Source: Candidatus Brocadiia bacterium (lineage in GTDB: Bacteria; Planctomycetota; PUPC01; DSUN01). Taken from it: 23,763 bases of DNA. Positions 15,793 through 23,309 of the stretch are shown here, piece after piece. Made by a program: the position numbers and the translations under genes. The first letter of the stretch is position 1. The number at the start of each line of letters is the position of its first letter. The notes beneath the pieces are model-generated. The model saw only the letters and a program-made list of their open reading frames with translations, was not told the DNA's origin and did not search any database. The stretch spans positions 1 through 23,763 of the forward strand of contig JADHXT010000009.1 of assembly GCA_016782825.1 (NCBI GenBank), in the 5' to 3' direction.

Positions 15793-16248
15793 CTACTTCA
15801 TCCACTCGTAGAGGTCGTAGTGCTCGCAGGTCATGCCCATGGCGTCGTAGACCTGCTGCGCCACGCGGTTCGACTTGTCCACATACAGGCGGAGGCCGGC
15901 CAGATCGGGCGACTGCTCGACGATCCGCTTCAGGTGCACATAGAGCGCGCGGAACGCGCCCCGCCGCCGCGCCTCGGGCACCACGTAGAGCGAGTGGATC
16001 CACAGGACGGTAGCGTTGCGCCAATCGCTCCACTCGGGCACGGTGAGGGTGCAGCCGACGACGCGGCCATCCTGCTCGGCCACGAGGTAGCGCCCCTTGG
16101 TGGGGTCGTCGAACACGGCTCGGACGCCGGCCTCCACGGTGGGCGGGTCGAGGGCCATACCCTCGCTCTCGCGGGCCATGCGAATCTGGAAGTCAGCGAT
16201 GGTGGCCGCATCGTCGGAGCGTGCGTCGCGGACGCGCAGGTCAGGCAT
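15793..16248 (-). CDS. GNAT family N-acetyltransferase
   Basis: This 151-residue cytoplasmic protein has the GNAT order of elements. An N-terminal helix pair ends near RMARESEGM. A strand block, GRYLVAEQDGRVVGCTLTV, follows. The acetyl-CoA motif A is WIHSLYVVPEARRRGAFRAL, where the pyrophosphate loop RRRGAF replaces the commoner R/QxxGxG/A. The C-terminal VDKSNRVAQQVYDAMGM is typical of motif B. The acceptor cannot be predicted: amino acids, peptides or antibiotics are all possible. The ATG at 16248 lies inside the last codons of the OPT transporter gene, an 8-nt overlap, so the two are co-translated. A role in modifying an imported peptide or amino sugar is only a guess from that arrangement. 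Confidence 0.87.
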   Translation of the reverse strand: MPDLRVRDARSDDAATIADFQIRMARESEGMALDPPTVEAGVRAVFDDPTKGRYLVAEQDGRVVGCTLTVPEWSDWRNATVLWIHSLYVVPEARRRGAFRALYVHLKRIVEQSPDLAGLRLYVDKSNRVAQQVYDAMGMTCEHYDLYEWMK

Positions 16249-18172
16249 CGGCTTCGCTCCCTTCGCGGGGTCCGGCGTGCGAACCCACCCGCCACAGGGC
16301 CACGAGCACCACGGCCATGAGCGCGGCGCCGGGCCAGAGCAGGGGGCCGCCGGCGAGGGTGATGGCGAGCGGGTTCTTCCCCGCGTTGGCTACGATGGGG
16401 ATGGCCAGCAGGATGCCCAGGAGCGCCTCGCCGGTGATGAGGCCGGCGGCGAAGAGCACGCCCTGCGAATGGGCGCCCTCGCGACGCCGGCGCCCCACGA
16501 CCCATGCGGCCAGGCCGCCGAGCAGGATCGCCACGCCCATCTCCAACGGCAGGTAGATGCCCACGGCCACGGCGAGCACGGGCGTGCGGAACGCGCTCCG
16601 CCGCCGCTCCAGCCACAGGTCGAGCGCGATGACCGCCACGGCCACGCCCATGCCCACGCCCAACAGCCCCCACGGCAGGCTCTTCTCGAACACGCCCCGC
16701 GCCACGCTGGCCATGAGCGACGCCTGCGGCGCCGGCAGGGCCTGCGGGTGGGCGGCGGTCTTCTCGCCGATGCCGTAGGCCTTGAGCAGCAGGGTGAGCA
16801 CGGGCGCCATCACCAGCGCCGCCGACAGCACGCCCACGGCCTGCATCACCTGCTGCTTCCACGGCGTGGCGCCCACGAGGTGGCCTGTCTTGAGGTCCTG
16901 CATGTTGTCGCCGCCGATGGCCGCGGCGCAGCACACCACGGCGCCCACGAGCACCGCCGCGGCCGGACCCGCCGCAGTGCCCATGCCCAGCCCCAGCAGC
17001 AGGAGCGCGGTGAAGAGGATCGTGGCGATGGTGAGGCCCGACACCGGGTTGTTCGACGAGCCCACCAAGCCGGCCATGTACGACGCCACGGCCGAGAACA
17101 GGAAGCCCGCCACCAGCATCACCCCGGCCATCACGGCGGCCGTCGTCGTGTTGCCGATCAGGTGGCGGAACAGATAGAACAGCGGCACGGCCGAAAGCAC
17201 GAAGGCCACGCCCACCCAGGGCATCGGCACGTCGCGCTCGGTGCGCGGCACGGCGCCGTCCTCGGCGCTTCGCTGCTCCTGGTAGGCCCGCACGCCCGAC
17301 CGCACGCCCCGCACCAGGCTCGGCCACAACCGCACCACGGCCCACAGCCCGCCCACCACCATGGCCCCCACACCGATGTAGCGGGTCTGCGTGGACCACA
17401 GCCGCCACGCCCATGGCTCCACCGGCTCGACCCTGATGTACCCCGCGCTCACCAGAGGGATGGCCACCCACCAGTTGAGCGCGCCGCCCAGAAACACGAG
17501 CACCGCGATGTTCAGCCCCACGATGTAGCCCACGGCCGCCAGCGCCGGCGCCAGGCTCGTGCCGGCATAGAGCACCGAGCCGCCGACGTATCGCGCCGTT
17601 TCCGCCGAGCCCGTCCATAGCCGGAGGCCGGTCTGGCCGAACTTCGACGCCGCGCCCAGCACGCCGCCCGCCACGATGGCCCCCACGCCGGCGCCGCCAG
17701 AGTCGCCGCCGCTGCGGTCGCCCACGCGCAATACCTCGGCCGTGGCCACGCCCTCGGGAAACGCCAGCCGCGCCTCCACGACGAGCGCCCGCCGCAACGG
17801 CACCGTGAACAGCACGCCCAGCAGCCCGCCGAGGCCCGCGATGAGCGTGGTCTGCACGTAGTCAAACTCCGTCCACGCGCCCAGCAGGATGAGGGCGGGG
17901 AAGGTGAAGATCACGCCAGCCGCGAGCGACTCGCCGGCCGACGCCGCCGTCTGCACGATGTTGTTTTCCAGGATGTTCGAGCGGCGGAAGAGCCGCAGCA
18001 CGGCCATGGAAATCACCGCCGCCGGGATGCTGGCCGACACGGTCATCCCGGCCAGCAGGCCCAGGTAGGCGTTGGCTCCCGCCAGCACCATGGAGAGCGC
18101 CACGCCCAGGATGAGCGCCTTGGGCGTGATCTCGGGCAGGGGCGCGTCGCTGGCTTGCCGGGAATCGTCCAT
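16241..18172 (-). CDS. OPT family oligopeptide transporter
   Basis: This 643-residue integral membrane protein is hydrophobic almost throughout, with about a dozen or more membrane segments. Its N-terminal block is characteristic of bacterial OPT carriers (GVALSMVLAGANAYLGLLAG, then ISMAVLRLFRRSNILENNIV, then QTAASAGESLAAGVIF). A soluble charged loop of about 40 residues lies near the middle (VRSGVRAYQEQRSAED). A later GDNMQDLKTGHLVGATPWKQ segment is another block I associate with this family. OPT proteins import oligopeptides or metal chelates with protons; the exact substrate is unknown. The ATG at 18172 has no Shine-Dalgarno sequence, and a TAGAAT hexamer ends only seven bases before it, suggesting a leaderless message. 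It opens a five-gene run and overlaps the GNAT gene by 8 nt. Confidence 0.92.
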   Translation of the reverse strand: MDDSRQASDAPLPEITPKALILGVALSMVLAGANAYLGLLAGMTVSASIPAAVISMAVLRLFRRSNILENNIVQTAASAGESLAAGVIFTFPALILLGAWTEFDYVQTTLIAGLGGLLGVLFTVPLRRALVVEARLAFPEGVATAEVLRVGDRSGGDSGGAGVGAIVAGGVLGAASKFGQTGLRLWTGSAETARYVGGSVLYAGTSLAPALAAVGYIVGLNIAVLVFLGGALNWWVAIPLVSAGYIRVEPVEPWAWRLWSTQTRYIGVGAMVVGGLWAVVRLWPSLVRGVRSGVRAYQEQRSAEDGAVPRTERDVPMPWVGVAFVLSAVPLFYLFRHLIGNTTTAAVMAGVMLVAGFLFSAVASYMAGLVGSSNNPVSGLTIATILFTALLLLGLGMGTAAGPAAAVLVGAVVCCAAAIGGDNMQDLKTGHLVGATPWKQQVMQAVGVLSAALVMAPVLTLLLKAYGIGEKTAAHPQALPAPQASLMASVARGVFEKSLPWGLLGVGMGVAVAVIALDLWLERRRSAFRTPVLAVAVGIYLPLEMGVAILLGGLAAWVVGRRRREGAHSQGVLFAAGLITGEALLGILLAIPIVANAGKNPLAITLAGGPLLWPGAALMAVVLVALWRVGSHAGPREGSEADA

Positions 18173-18179
18173 GCCGCGT

Positions 18180-18208
18180 ATTCTACGCGCAAGGCTCTGC
18201 GGCGTCCA
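18180..18208 (-). promoter_or_regulatory. Candidate promoter giving a leaderless OPT transcript
   Basis: On the minus strand TGGACG (18208-18203) and TAGAAT (18185-18180) are 17 nt apart. Only seven bases separate the -10 from the ATG at 18172, so transcription would begin at or next to the start codon. No ribosome-binding site is present to contradict this. Confidence 0.45.
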
Positions 18209-18225
18209 TCGCGGGTGGCGAACCC

Positions 18226-18253
18226 TTGACTCCCCGCTGTTCCGTGGTATTCT
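18226..18253 (+). promoter_or_regulatory. Promoter of the unrecognised 257-residue gene
   Basis: TTGACT (18226-18231) is followed after 16 nt by TATTCT (18248-18253), and a TG one base before the -10 adds an extended element. Transcription would begin near 18260, leaving a leader of about 105 nt before the ATG at 18366. It is divergent from the OPT promoter, with about 17 nt between the two -35 hexamers. Confidence 0.65.
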
Positions 18254-18265
18254 ATGTGTAGCAGG

Positions 18266-18328
18266 GCCTCGGCCGGATGACTGCGTTCCGTCACGTTCCC
18301 CTGAGGGCTGTGCGGGCCTGGCCGAGGC
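18266..18328 (+). promoter_or_regulatory. Stem-loop in the 5' leader of the unrecognised gene
   Basis: GCCTCGGCC (18266-18274) pairs perfectly with GGCCGAGGC (18320-18328), and a G-U and a G-C pair can extend the stem inward. The loop is about 41 nt. The whole structure lies between the predicted start of transcription and the Shine-Dalgarno sequence, so it could control the message, although chance pairing in GC-rich DNA is not excluded. Confidence 0.45.
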
Positions 18329-18365
18329 AGGCAGCGGCGCAGCTCCCGCTGCTGGAGGAATGGAA

Positions 18366-19139
18366 ATGGGCTGCCACCTCTATTTCTCGATGATCCCGGA
18401 AGCGTTGGTGGCTTCCATGTTGCCGCCGGAGGAGTTCGGCCGCTATCTGGCCGTCGGCACGCGCAAGCGCTCGCGGGGTCAGGCCATGTTCCTCGATCTC
18501 CAGGACGGCTTCGAGAGCGACGACTTCGCCCTGGCCAACGTGGAAGAGCGGTGTGTGCCCCACGCCGACGGCCAGCCCAAACACTCGCTCTACCTGGGCA
18601 TCTACCGCGTGCTCGAGCGCCTGCCCCTCGACGCCCTGAACCACCTGTGGCTCGTCACGGCCGACGGCCGCGTGCTCGAGCTGCCGCCTAGCGAGATCCC
18701 CGAGCAGTTCCCGGGCAGGTACCACCTCTATCAGGAAATCTGCCCCGTCCACCCCCTCATCGCCACCGCGCTGCCACCCGTCGACTTCACCCGCTTCATC
18801 ACCGACCGCAGCCGTCCCGTGTCCGTGCCCCGCATCTGTTTCGTGGAACTCGACCTACAGGGGCTGGCCGACGACCCAAGCGACGGCAACGCCGACGACC
18901 TCCCCTACGCCCACCTTGCCCACCTGCGCGACTGCCTTGTCGAGCTGGACGAGGACACGAGCAAGAACACCAAGACCGTCAACCGCACACACCACGAGGA
19001 GTTCCCCTACCGCTGCGTCAAGAGCGGCTTCTTCCTCGGCGACCAGGATGGTCTGCTCTACTACCCCTTCCCGTCCCGCCAACAGCTCGAAAGCGAATAC
19101 TACCCCTGGTGGCGCTCCGCCGTCGGGTGGGAGCACTGA
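18366..19139 (+). CDS. Unrecognised 257-residue protein
   Basis: I cannot assign this protein to a named family. It begins MGCHLYFSMIPEALVASMLP and has no signal peptide or membrane segment, so it is probably cytoplasmic. The composition is ordinary for a folded protein: mixed charged and aromatic residues, two short acidic loops (DDPSDGNADDLPY and ELDEDTSKN), and an aromatic C-terminus (ESEYYPWWRSAVGW). Blocks that look conserved by texture are YLGIYRVLERLPLDALNHLW, PRICFVELDLQGL and RCVKSGFFLGDQDG. I have a vague memory of similar uncharacterised planctomycete proteins but no function. The second of two close ATGs (18366, not 18360) is chosen because GGAGG at 18354-18358 lies seven bases before it. 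The gene stands alone between divergent and convergent neighbours with its own good promoter. Codon use resembles its neighbours, so recent transfer is not indicated. Confidence 0.82.
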   Translation: MGCHLYFSMIPEALVASMLPPEEFGRYLAVGTRKRSRGQAMFLDLQDGFESDDFALANVEERCVPHADGQPKHSLYLGIYRVLERLPLDALNHLWLVTADGRVLELPPSEIPEQFPGRYHLYQEICPVHPLIATALPPVDFTRFITDRSRPVSVPRICFVELDLQGLADDPSDGNADDLPYAHLAHLRDCLVELDEDTSKNTKTVNRTHHEEFPYRCVKSGFFLGDQDGLLYYPFPSRQQLESEYYPWWRSAVGWEH

Positions 19140-19157
19140 CAGGCCGAGCTCGGCGCA

Positions 19158-19190
19158 TCTTGTAGGCGGGGTCTCTGTGCCCCGCGTCCT
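19158..19190 (+). repeat. Dispersed hairpin repeat, copy B
   Basis: This copy matches the minus strand of 1622-1654 at 30 of 33 positions. The stem GCGGGG (19166-19171) with CCCCGC (19180-19185) closes an 8-nt loop. It lies in the 64-nt gap between two converging genes, where it might also slow or stop transcription from either side, but there is no T-run. Confidence 0.8.
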
Positions 19191-19203
19191 ACCGCAACGG
19201 AAG

Positions 19204-19989
19204 CTATCGTGGCGGCCCGACGCGCGAAGCCGCAGGCGCGGCCAGCGCGGCCACCTCGTCGGCGGAAAGCGCGCGGTTCCACAGCATCACCTCGTCCACG
19301 AAACCGACGAAGCGGGTCTGTTCGCCGGGTGAGCTGGCCGAGTCGCCGATGCCGAGTCCCTCGCCCACGGTGGCGCGCCACGTGCCGTCGTAGGCGACGG
19401 TGGCCGCGCACGTGCCGTCCAGGTAGACGCGCAGCGCGCTCTTGGCCGGCTGGGCGTCGTTGCGTTCGGCCACGGCGACCATCACGTGCCAGCGGCCGGC
19501 CTCCACCTTGCCCCCCTCGCAGATGGCCTCGGTGCCATCGGCCTGGCCGTGGTAGAGGCTGGCCTGGCCGTTGTGGACGGCCACGTGGTAGGCGTGCTCG
19601 AGGCCCGGCCCCCACCGCAGCACCAGCCGCGCCCACGTGCCGAGCTTGAGCGGGTGGAAGCGGATGGCCACGGAGTAGCTCGGGCCGAGCCGCACGTCGG
19701 GCGAGGTGCAGGCCGCCAGGTAGGCGGCATCGTCGGGCGTTGCGCCCAGCGCCACGGCCTTGCCCTGCACGCCGGCCACGTCGTCCGCCGTCACGAAGCG
19801 CGGCAGCACGACGGCGCCGGCGTTGGTGAACGCCGAGAGTTGGTCGCGGCCGCGGCCGGCCTCGTCGCGCAGGCTGCCGTGGTCGAAGGTCCACACACAC
19901 ACCGGCCCGGGCCGCGGCATCTCCGCAACCGAAGCCCACGCAGCGGCCAGGACGGCGGCGGACGTCAGGAAGGGGCGCATCGCGGTCAT
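19204..19989 (-). CDS. Secreted LamG/concanavalin-A-like domain protein
   Basis: This 261-residue exported protein has a signal peptide (about 1-22) and one beta-sandwich of the LamG (laminin G, concanavalin A-like) type over most of its length. The opening VCVWTFDHGSLRDEAGRG, the central GRWHVMVAVAE and LRVYLDGTC, and the closing FVGFVDEVMLWNRALSADEV are the standard LamG landmarks. Such domains bind carbohydrate or protein and usually have no enzyme activity. The ATG at 19989 has GGGAG nine bases upstream; an inner ATG at 19980 is less well placed. It follows the GH29-like gene by 28 nt and probably forms an operon with it, so the two may act on the same extracellular glycan. No attachment motif is visible. 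Confidence 0.85.
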   Translation of the reverse strand: MTAMRPFLTSAAVLAAAWASVAEMPRPGPVCVWTFDHGSLRDEAGRGRDQLSAFTNAGAVVLPRFVTADDVAGVQGKAVALGATPDDAAYLAACTSPDVRLGPSYSVAIRFHPLKLGTWARLVLRWGPGLEHAYHVAVHNGQASLYHGQADGTEAICEGGKVEAGRWHVMVAVAERNDAQPAKSALRVYLDGTCAATVAYDGTWRATVGEGLGIGDSASSPGEQTRFVGFVDEVMLWNRALSADEVAALAAPAASRVGPPR

Positions 19990-20017
19990 CGTGGCGTTCT
20001 CCCGTGAGGCTGGGGGC

Positions 20018-21445
20018 TCACTTGTCGTATACCTCGAGTTCGGCGACGGACATCTGCACGCCCTTCTGGCCGGGGCCGTCGGGCTTGATGGCGCTCACCC
20101 GCACGTAGCGCGCCTTCACCGGCTCGAACGTGGCCTCGAAGGGCGTGCCGTCGTGGCCGATTTTCGACGCGGCGGCCTGCCACGTGACGCCATCGAGGGA
20201 GAGGCGGAACTCGACGTGGGTGGCGTAGCCGCGGCCGAAGGTCACCTTGATGCGCCGCACGGCCACCGTGTCCACGAGATCGACCTCGTACGACCAGGGC
20301 CATTCGCCGCCGGCCAGGGCGGTGGTATGGACGTTGCCGTCCACGCCCAGGCGGGGGAAGCGGACGCCGCTGTTCACCTGGAGCGCGTGCGAGCCGTCGA
20401 GGCTCAGCAGCTTGGCCTGCTTGCGGTAGGCCAGGTTGCCCGGCGGCACGGGCGGGCGGGCCTTGCCGGTGTCGAGCTCGTGGCGCACGGCCTTGAGCAC
20501 CTCCACCTGGGAGCGGTCGAGCGAGCCGTCGCGGAAGAGCAGCACGTCGATGCTCACCACGCCGCCGCGCTGGGCCACGTCGAAGACGTACTCGCCCAGC
20601 TCGCGCTTGGCGTACTGGCTGCCGGGATGGCCCCAGCCGCTGCCGAGGTAGGAGAGGATGTGCCACTGCTCGCCCTCGACGAAGCGGCGGGGTGGCATGT
20701 CGAAGAAGCGGTTCTGCTCGCCGCAGGTGTAGTCCTCGTGGCGGCTGTAGGGCAGCACCTTGGCCTCGACGCCGGGGTTGAACGCCACGATGCGCCGGGG
20801 GTTGCCGGCCTTGAGCGCCTTGGCCAGGATGCCGAGCTTCTCGTCGTCGTAGCCCAGCCAGCGGTAGCAGCCGTCCACCCACCAGCCGGCCACCTTGTCG
20901 CCGTAGCGCTCGCCGTACTCCTGCGCCACGCTGGCCCACTTGCGCACGAAGTCGGTGGAGGCGGTCCCCGCGCAGCCGAAGGCCGGCGCGGCCTTGGCAT
21001 CGGCGCGCGGGCCGTCGCCCGTCCAGTAGAGCATGAGCGGGATCTTGCGGCGGCTGAGCGACTGATAAAGATCCTCCACCAAGTCGCGGGTGCTGCACGC
21101 CTCACCGGGCTGGTAGCCGGTGATGCGGTCGAAGGTGGCGTTGGGCGCGATCATCTCGCGGTGAATCTGCATCACCGTGAAGATCACGTAGCCCGCGCCC
21201 ACCTGTTTCATCGTCTCGGCGAAGCGCTCGGTGTCGAACTCGCGGACGCAGTCGTCCCACGGCGTCTGGCGGCCCAGGCTGTGAATCTTGTCAGGGTCGT
21301 TTTGCAGCGTGGTGAGGTAGTGGACGAACACGCCGTAGCCGGCCTTCTGGAACCAGTCGGTGTGCGGCTTCATCGATCCTCCTCGGGCGAGGCCACAGGG
21401 AAGCAACGCCACGGCCACGATTAGCGACCTCCAGCACATTCGCAT
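20018..21445 (-). CDS. GH29-like (alpha-L-fucosidase-type) glycosidase with C-terminal discoidin domain
   Basis: This 475-residue exported protein resembles the alpha-L-fucosidase (GH29) group. The opening WFQKAGYGVFVHYLT (31-45) corresponds to the family's WF..A.FG.F.HWG start. The helix and strand ERFAETMKQVGAGYVIFT follow. GWWVDGCY puts Asp191 at the expected nucleophile position. Yet the usual HHDGF motif after the second strand is replaced by VMQIHREMIAPN, so substrate recognition is probably different. From about residue 355 a discoidin (F5/8 type C) domain follows, with FRLSLDGVTW and a closing AELEVYDK. The signal peptide is about 1-22. The ATG at 21445 has AGGGG six bases upstream. 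It is the first gene of a pair with the LamG gene. Fucose release is likely but not certain. Confidence 0.8.
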   Translation of the reverse strand: MRMCWRSLIVAVALLPCGLARGGSMKPHTDWFQKAGYGVFVHYLTTLQNDPDKIHSLGRQTPWDDCVREFDTERFAETMKQVGAGYVIFTVMQIHREMIAPNATFDRITGYQPGEACSTRDLVEDLYQSLSRRKIPLMLYWTGDGPRADAKAAPAFGCAGTASTDFVRKWASVAQEYGERYGDKVAGWWVDGCYRWLGYDDEKLGILAKALKAGNPRRIVAFNPGVEAKVLPYSRHEDYTCGEQNRFFDMPPRRFVEGEQWHILSYLGSGWGHPGSQYAKRELGEYVFDVAQRGGVVSIDVLLFRDGSLDRSQVEVLKAVRHELDTGKARPPVPPGNLAYRKQAKLLSLDGSHALQVNSGVRFPRLGVDGNVHTTALAGGEWPWSYEVDLVDTVAVRRIKVTFGRGYATHVEFRLSLDGVTWQAAASKIGHDGTPFEATFEPVKARYVRVSAIKPDGPGQKGVQMSVAELEVYDK

Positions 21446-21574
21446 GTCTGGCCCCTACGCCTCCGATGCTCTGTGTCTCTCGTGGCGATGCTCGCTCATG
21501 CAACCCGATCCGCTACTACCATACCGGCCACGCCGCCGCGAGTCCAGAGCGGCATGCATCCTCGCCCATGAGCA

Positions 21575-21612
21575 CGCGCCCGACCCCTGCACGCGAGGCG
21601 AGGTCGGGCGCG
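21575..21612 (-). terminator. 11-bp perfect stem-loop downstream of the di-heme gene
   Basis: CGCGCCCGACC (21575-21585) and GGTCGGGCGCG (21602-21612) form a perfect 11-bp stem around a 16-nt loop. It begins 33 nt past the stop of the di-heme gene on the minus strand. There is no T-run on either side, so it may be a terminator of the tail-less kind, an RNA-stabilising element or a regulator site ahead of the GH29-like gene. Confidence 0.5.
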
Positions 21613-21645
21613 GCTCCTGTGTTCGGCGAACGGTGATGCTTTGGC

Positions 21646-23052
21646 CTACAGCGCCCGCAGGAACGCCACCAGGCTGTCCTTCTCCTCCTGGGTAAGCTCA
21701 AGCTTCTGGATGAGGTTGAAGAACTCCACGGTGTCCTCCAGCGTGAGCAGGCGGCCATCGTGAAGGTAGGGCGGGGAGTCCTTGATGCCCCGCAGCGGGA
21801 AGGTCTTGATGGGTCCATCGGCGGCGGTCATTCGCCCGTGGATCAGGCGGGGCTTGTAGAAGCGCTCCGCCTTGAGGTTGTGCATCAGGTTGTCGGTGTA
21901 GTAGGGCGCGGGGTGGCACGCGTTGCACCGTGCCTTGCCGTTGAAGATGCCCTCGCCGCGTATCTCAGTGCGCGAGGCCTGGTCGGGATCCAGGGCGCCG
22001 TAGAGGTCCAGCTTGGGCGCCGGCGGGAAGTCCAGGATGGACATGACCTCCGCCATGAAGTGCACTTGGCTGGCACGCTCGAGGATGTTCACGCCTTTCT
22101 TCGTGGCAATCACGGGGTCGCCGTCGAAGTAGGCCGCCCGTTGCTCAAACTCCGTGAAGTCCTCGATGCTCTTGAGCGCGCGTTGCGAGCCGAAGAGCCG
22201 CTGGATGTTCACGCCGCGCAGCGTGGGGGTGTCGAGGCGGTGGCGGAAGGGCTGGGGCCGGATGTCGCCCACGAGGTGGGTGGTGCCGTTGCTGTGGCCG
22301 TTCACGTGGCAGTCGAAGCAGGTGACGCCGAGGCTGGGCCGCTCGGAGCGCCGGTCCTCGGTGGCGTTGAACTGCTGCTGCGGGAAGGGCGTGACGAGCA
22401 GCCGCAGGCCCTCGAGCTGCTTGGGGTTGAGGATGCCGTTGAACAGCTCGTGGAAGTTGTCCGTCGTCACCACCTTGCCCTGCGACACGTCGCCGAGGTC
22501 GGGCCGCGTGGTGAGGAAGATGGCCGGCGGGAAGTCGGGCAGCAGGTGGTCGGGCAGGTCGAAGTCCAGGTCGTAGCGCGTCAGGTCGCGCGCCGTCTGT
22601 TTCTTGATTTCGTCGATGTGGAACTGGGGGAACACCATGCCGCCTTCCGGGTGGTTGGGGTGCGGCAGGGGCAGGAAGCCGCGGGGCCAGAGGTCCTTGT
22701 CGCGGACCTCCGCGGGCTTCAGGGCGGCCAGTTGCTCCCACGTGACGTCGCCGTGGAGCTTGGCCCGCACCCCGGCCTGCACGGCCTTGCCGCGCGACAT
22801 GGTGACGCCGGCGGCGGGCCGGTTGCTCAGGTCGTAGCGCTCCTTCAAGAGGTCCATGTGGCTTTTCATCACACCGGGCTTGGCCGCCTTCATCCGCGTC
22901 ATCACGTCGGCGAAGGCCTCCTTGCCGTCCACGGGGGCGTAGCTCGTCTCCCCTCGCTCCTGGGCAAGAGCAGTGGCCAGTGCGCCGAGGCACAACATGC
23001 CGATCGCGCCAATGCAGGCCAGGCCTGCGACTCGTCTCCACACCTGCATCAT
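21646..23052 (-). CDS. Di-heme cytochrome c peroxidase-like protein ('cytochrome B6'-labelled family)
   Basis: This 468-residue periplasmic protein has a signal peptide (about 1-30, ending ALA before QERGE) and two c-type heme sites, CFDCH at 245-249 and CNACH at 376-380. The 131-residue spacing and the closing SPPYLHDGRLLTLEDTVEFF resemble the two heme domains of bacterial cytochrome c peroxidases and MauG. What differs is a heme-free N-terminal part of about 210 residues after the signal, with conserved-looking blocks such as LPLPHPNHPEGGMVFPQFHI. From memory, very similar proteins are often labelled 'cytochrome B6' in databases; that name is misleading because no membrane segments or b-heme site are seen. 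The start at 23052 (first of two adjacent ATGs) has GGAGG about seven bases upstream and places the signal peptide correctly, while a longer open frame to 23175 does not. Role: electron transfer or peroxide reduction, inferred. Confidence 0.85.
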   Translation of the reverse strand: MMQVWRRVAGLACIGAIGMLCLGALATALAQERGETSYAPVDGKEAFADVMTRMKAAKPGVMKSHMDLLKERYDLSNRPAAGVTMSRGKAVQAGVRAKLHGDVTWEQLAALKPAEVRDKDLWPRGFLPLPHPNHPEGGMVFPQFHIDEIKKQTARDLTRYDLDFDLPDHLLPDFPPAIFLTTRPDLGDVSQGKVVTTDNFHELFNGILNPKQLEGLRLLVTPFPQQQFNATEDRRSERPSLGVTCFDCHVNGHSNGTTHLVGDIRPQPFRHRLDTPTLRGVNIQRLFGSQRALKSIEDFTEFEQRAAYFDGDPVIATKKGVNILERASQVHFMAEVMSILDFPPAPKLDLYGALDPDQASRTEIRGEGIFNGKARCNACHPAPYYTDNLMHNLKAERFYKPRLIHGRMTAADGPIKTFPLRGIKDSPPYLHDGRLLTLEDTVEFFNLIQKLELTQEEKDSLVAFLRAL

Positions 23053-23087
23053 CAGATCCCTCCTCACGCTTGTTTCTCCCCGGCCAA

Positions 23088-23104
23088 GTGCAGCCGCGCT
23101 GCAC
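23088..23104 (-). promoter_or_regulatory. Tight hairpin near the ribosome-binding site of the di-heme gene
   Basis: GTGCAGC and GCTGCAC form a perfect 7-bp stem with a 3-nt loop. It ends 35 nt before the ATG at 23052 and could influence access to the GGAGG sequence. Confidence 0.45.
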
Positions 23105-23309
23105 GATGCAGGGAACCCGGCTCCCAGACGCCGGACACCCAGCCACTGCTCCCAGCGGTCTCCTTTCACCTCCACTTCCAGCCGGGCCAGGAGAGGGTAG
23201 CGACAGGGCAGGGACTGTCTGGGACATATCCCGTGCCCGAACCAAGCTGTGGCAAGTGGACGCCGACGGACGTCAGCAGCAGCATACGATGGCCCCCCTC
23301 GCTTCCTTC

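Noticed and set aside
16097..17620. 507-codon plus-strand open frame opposite the OPT gene
   Set aside because: The His/Arg/Gln-rich translation reflects the reverse complement of membrane-protein codons; the OPT frame has true family blocks.
18072..18365. Upstream extension of the unrecognised gene to 18072
   Set aside because: It would begin inside the OPT gene and before the promoter at 18226-18253. GGAGG and ATG at 18366 fit better.
23053..23175. Upstream extension of the di-heme gene to 23175
   Set aside because: It would place 41 residues before a clear signal peptide. GGAGG before 23052 supports the shorter form, though a small leader ORF is not excluded.
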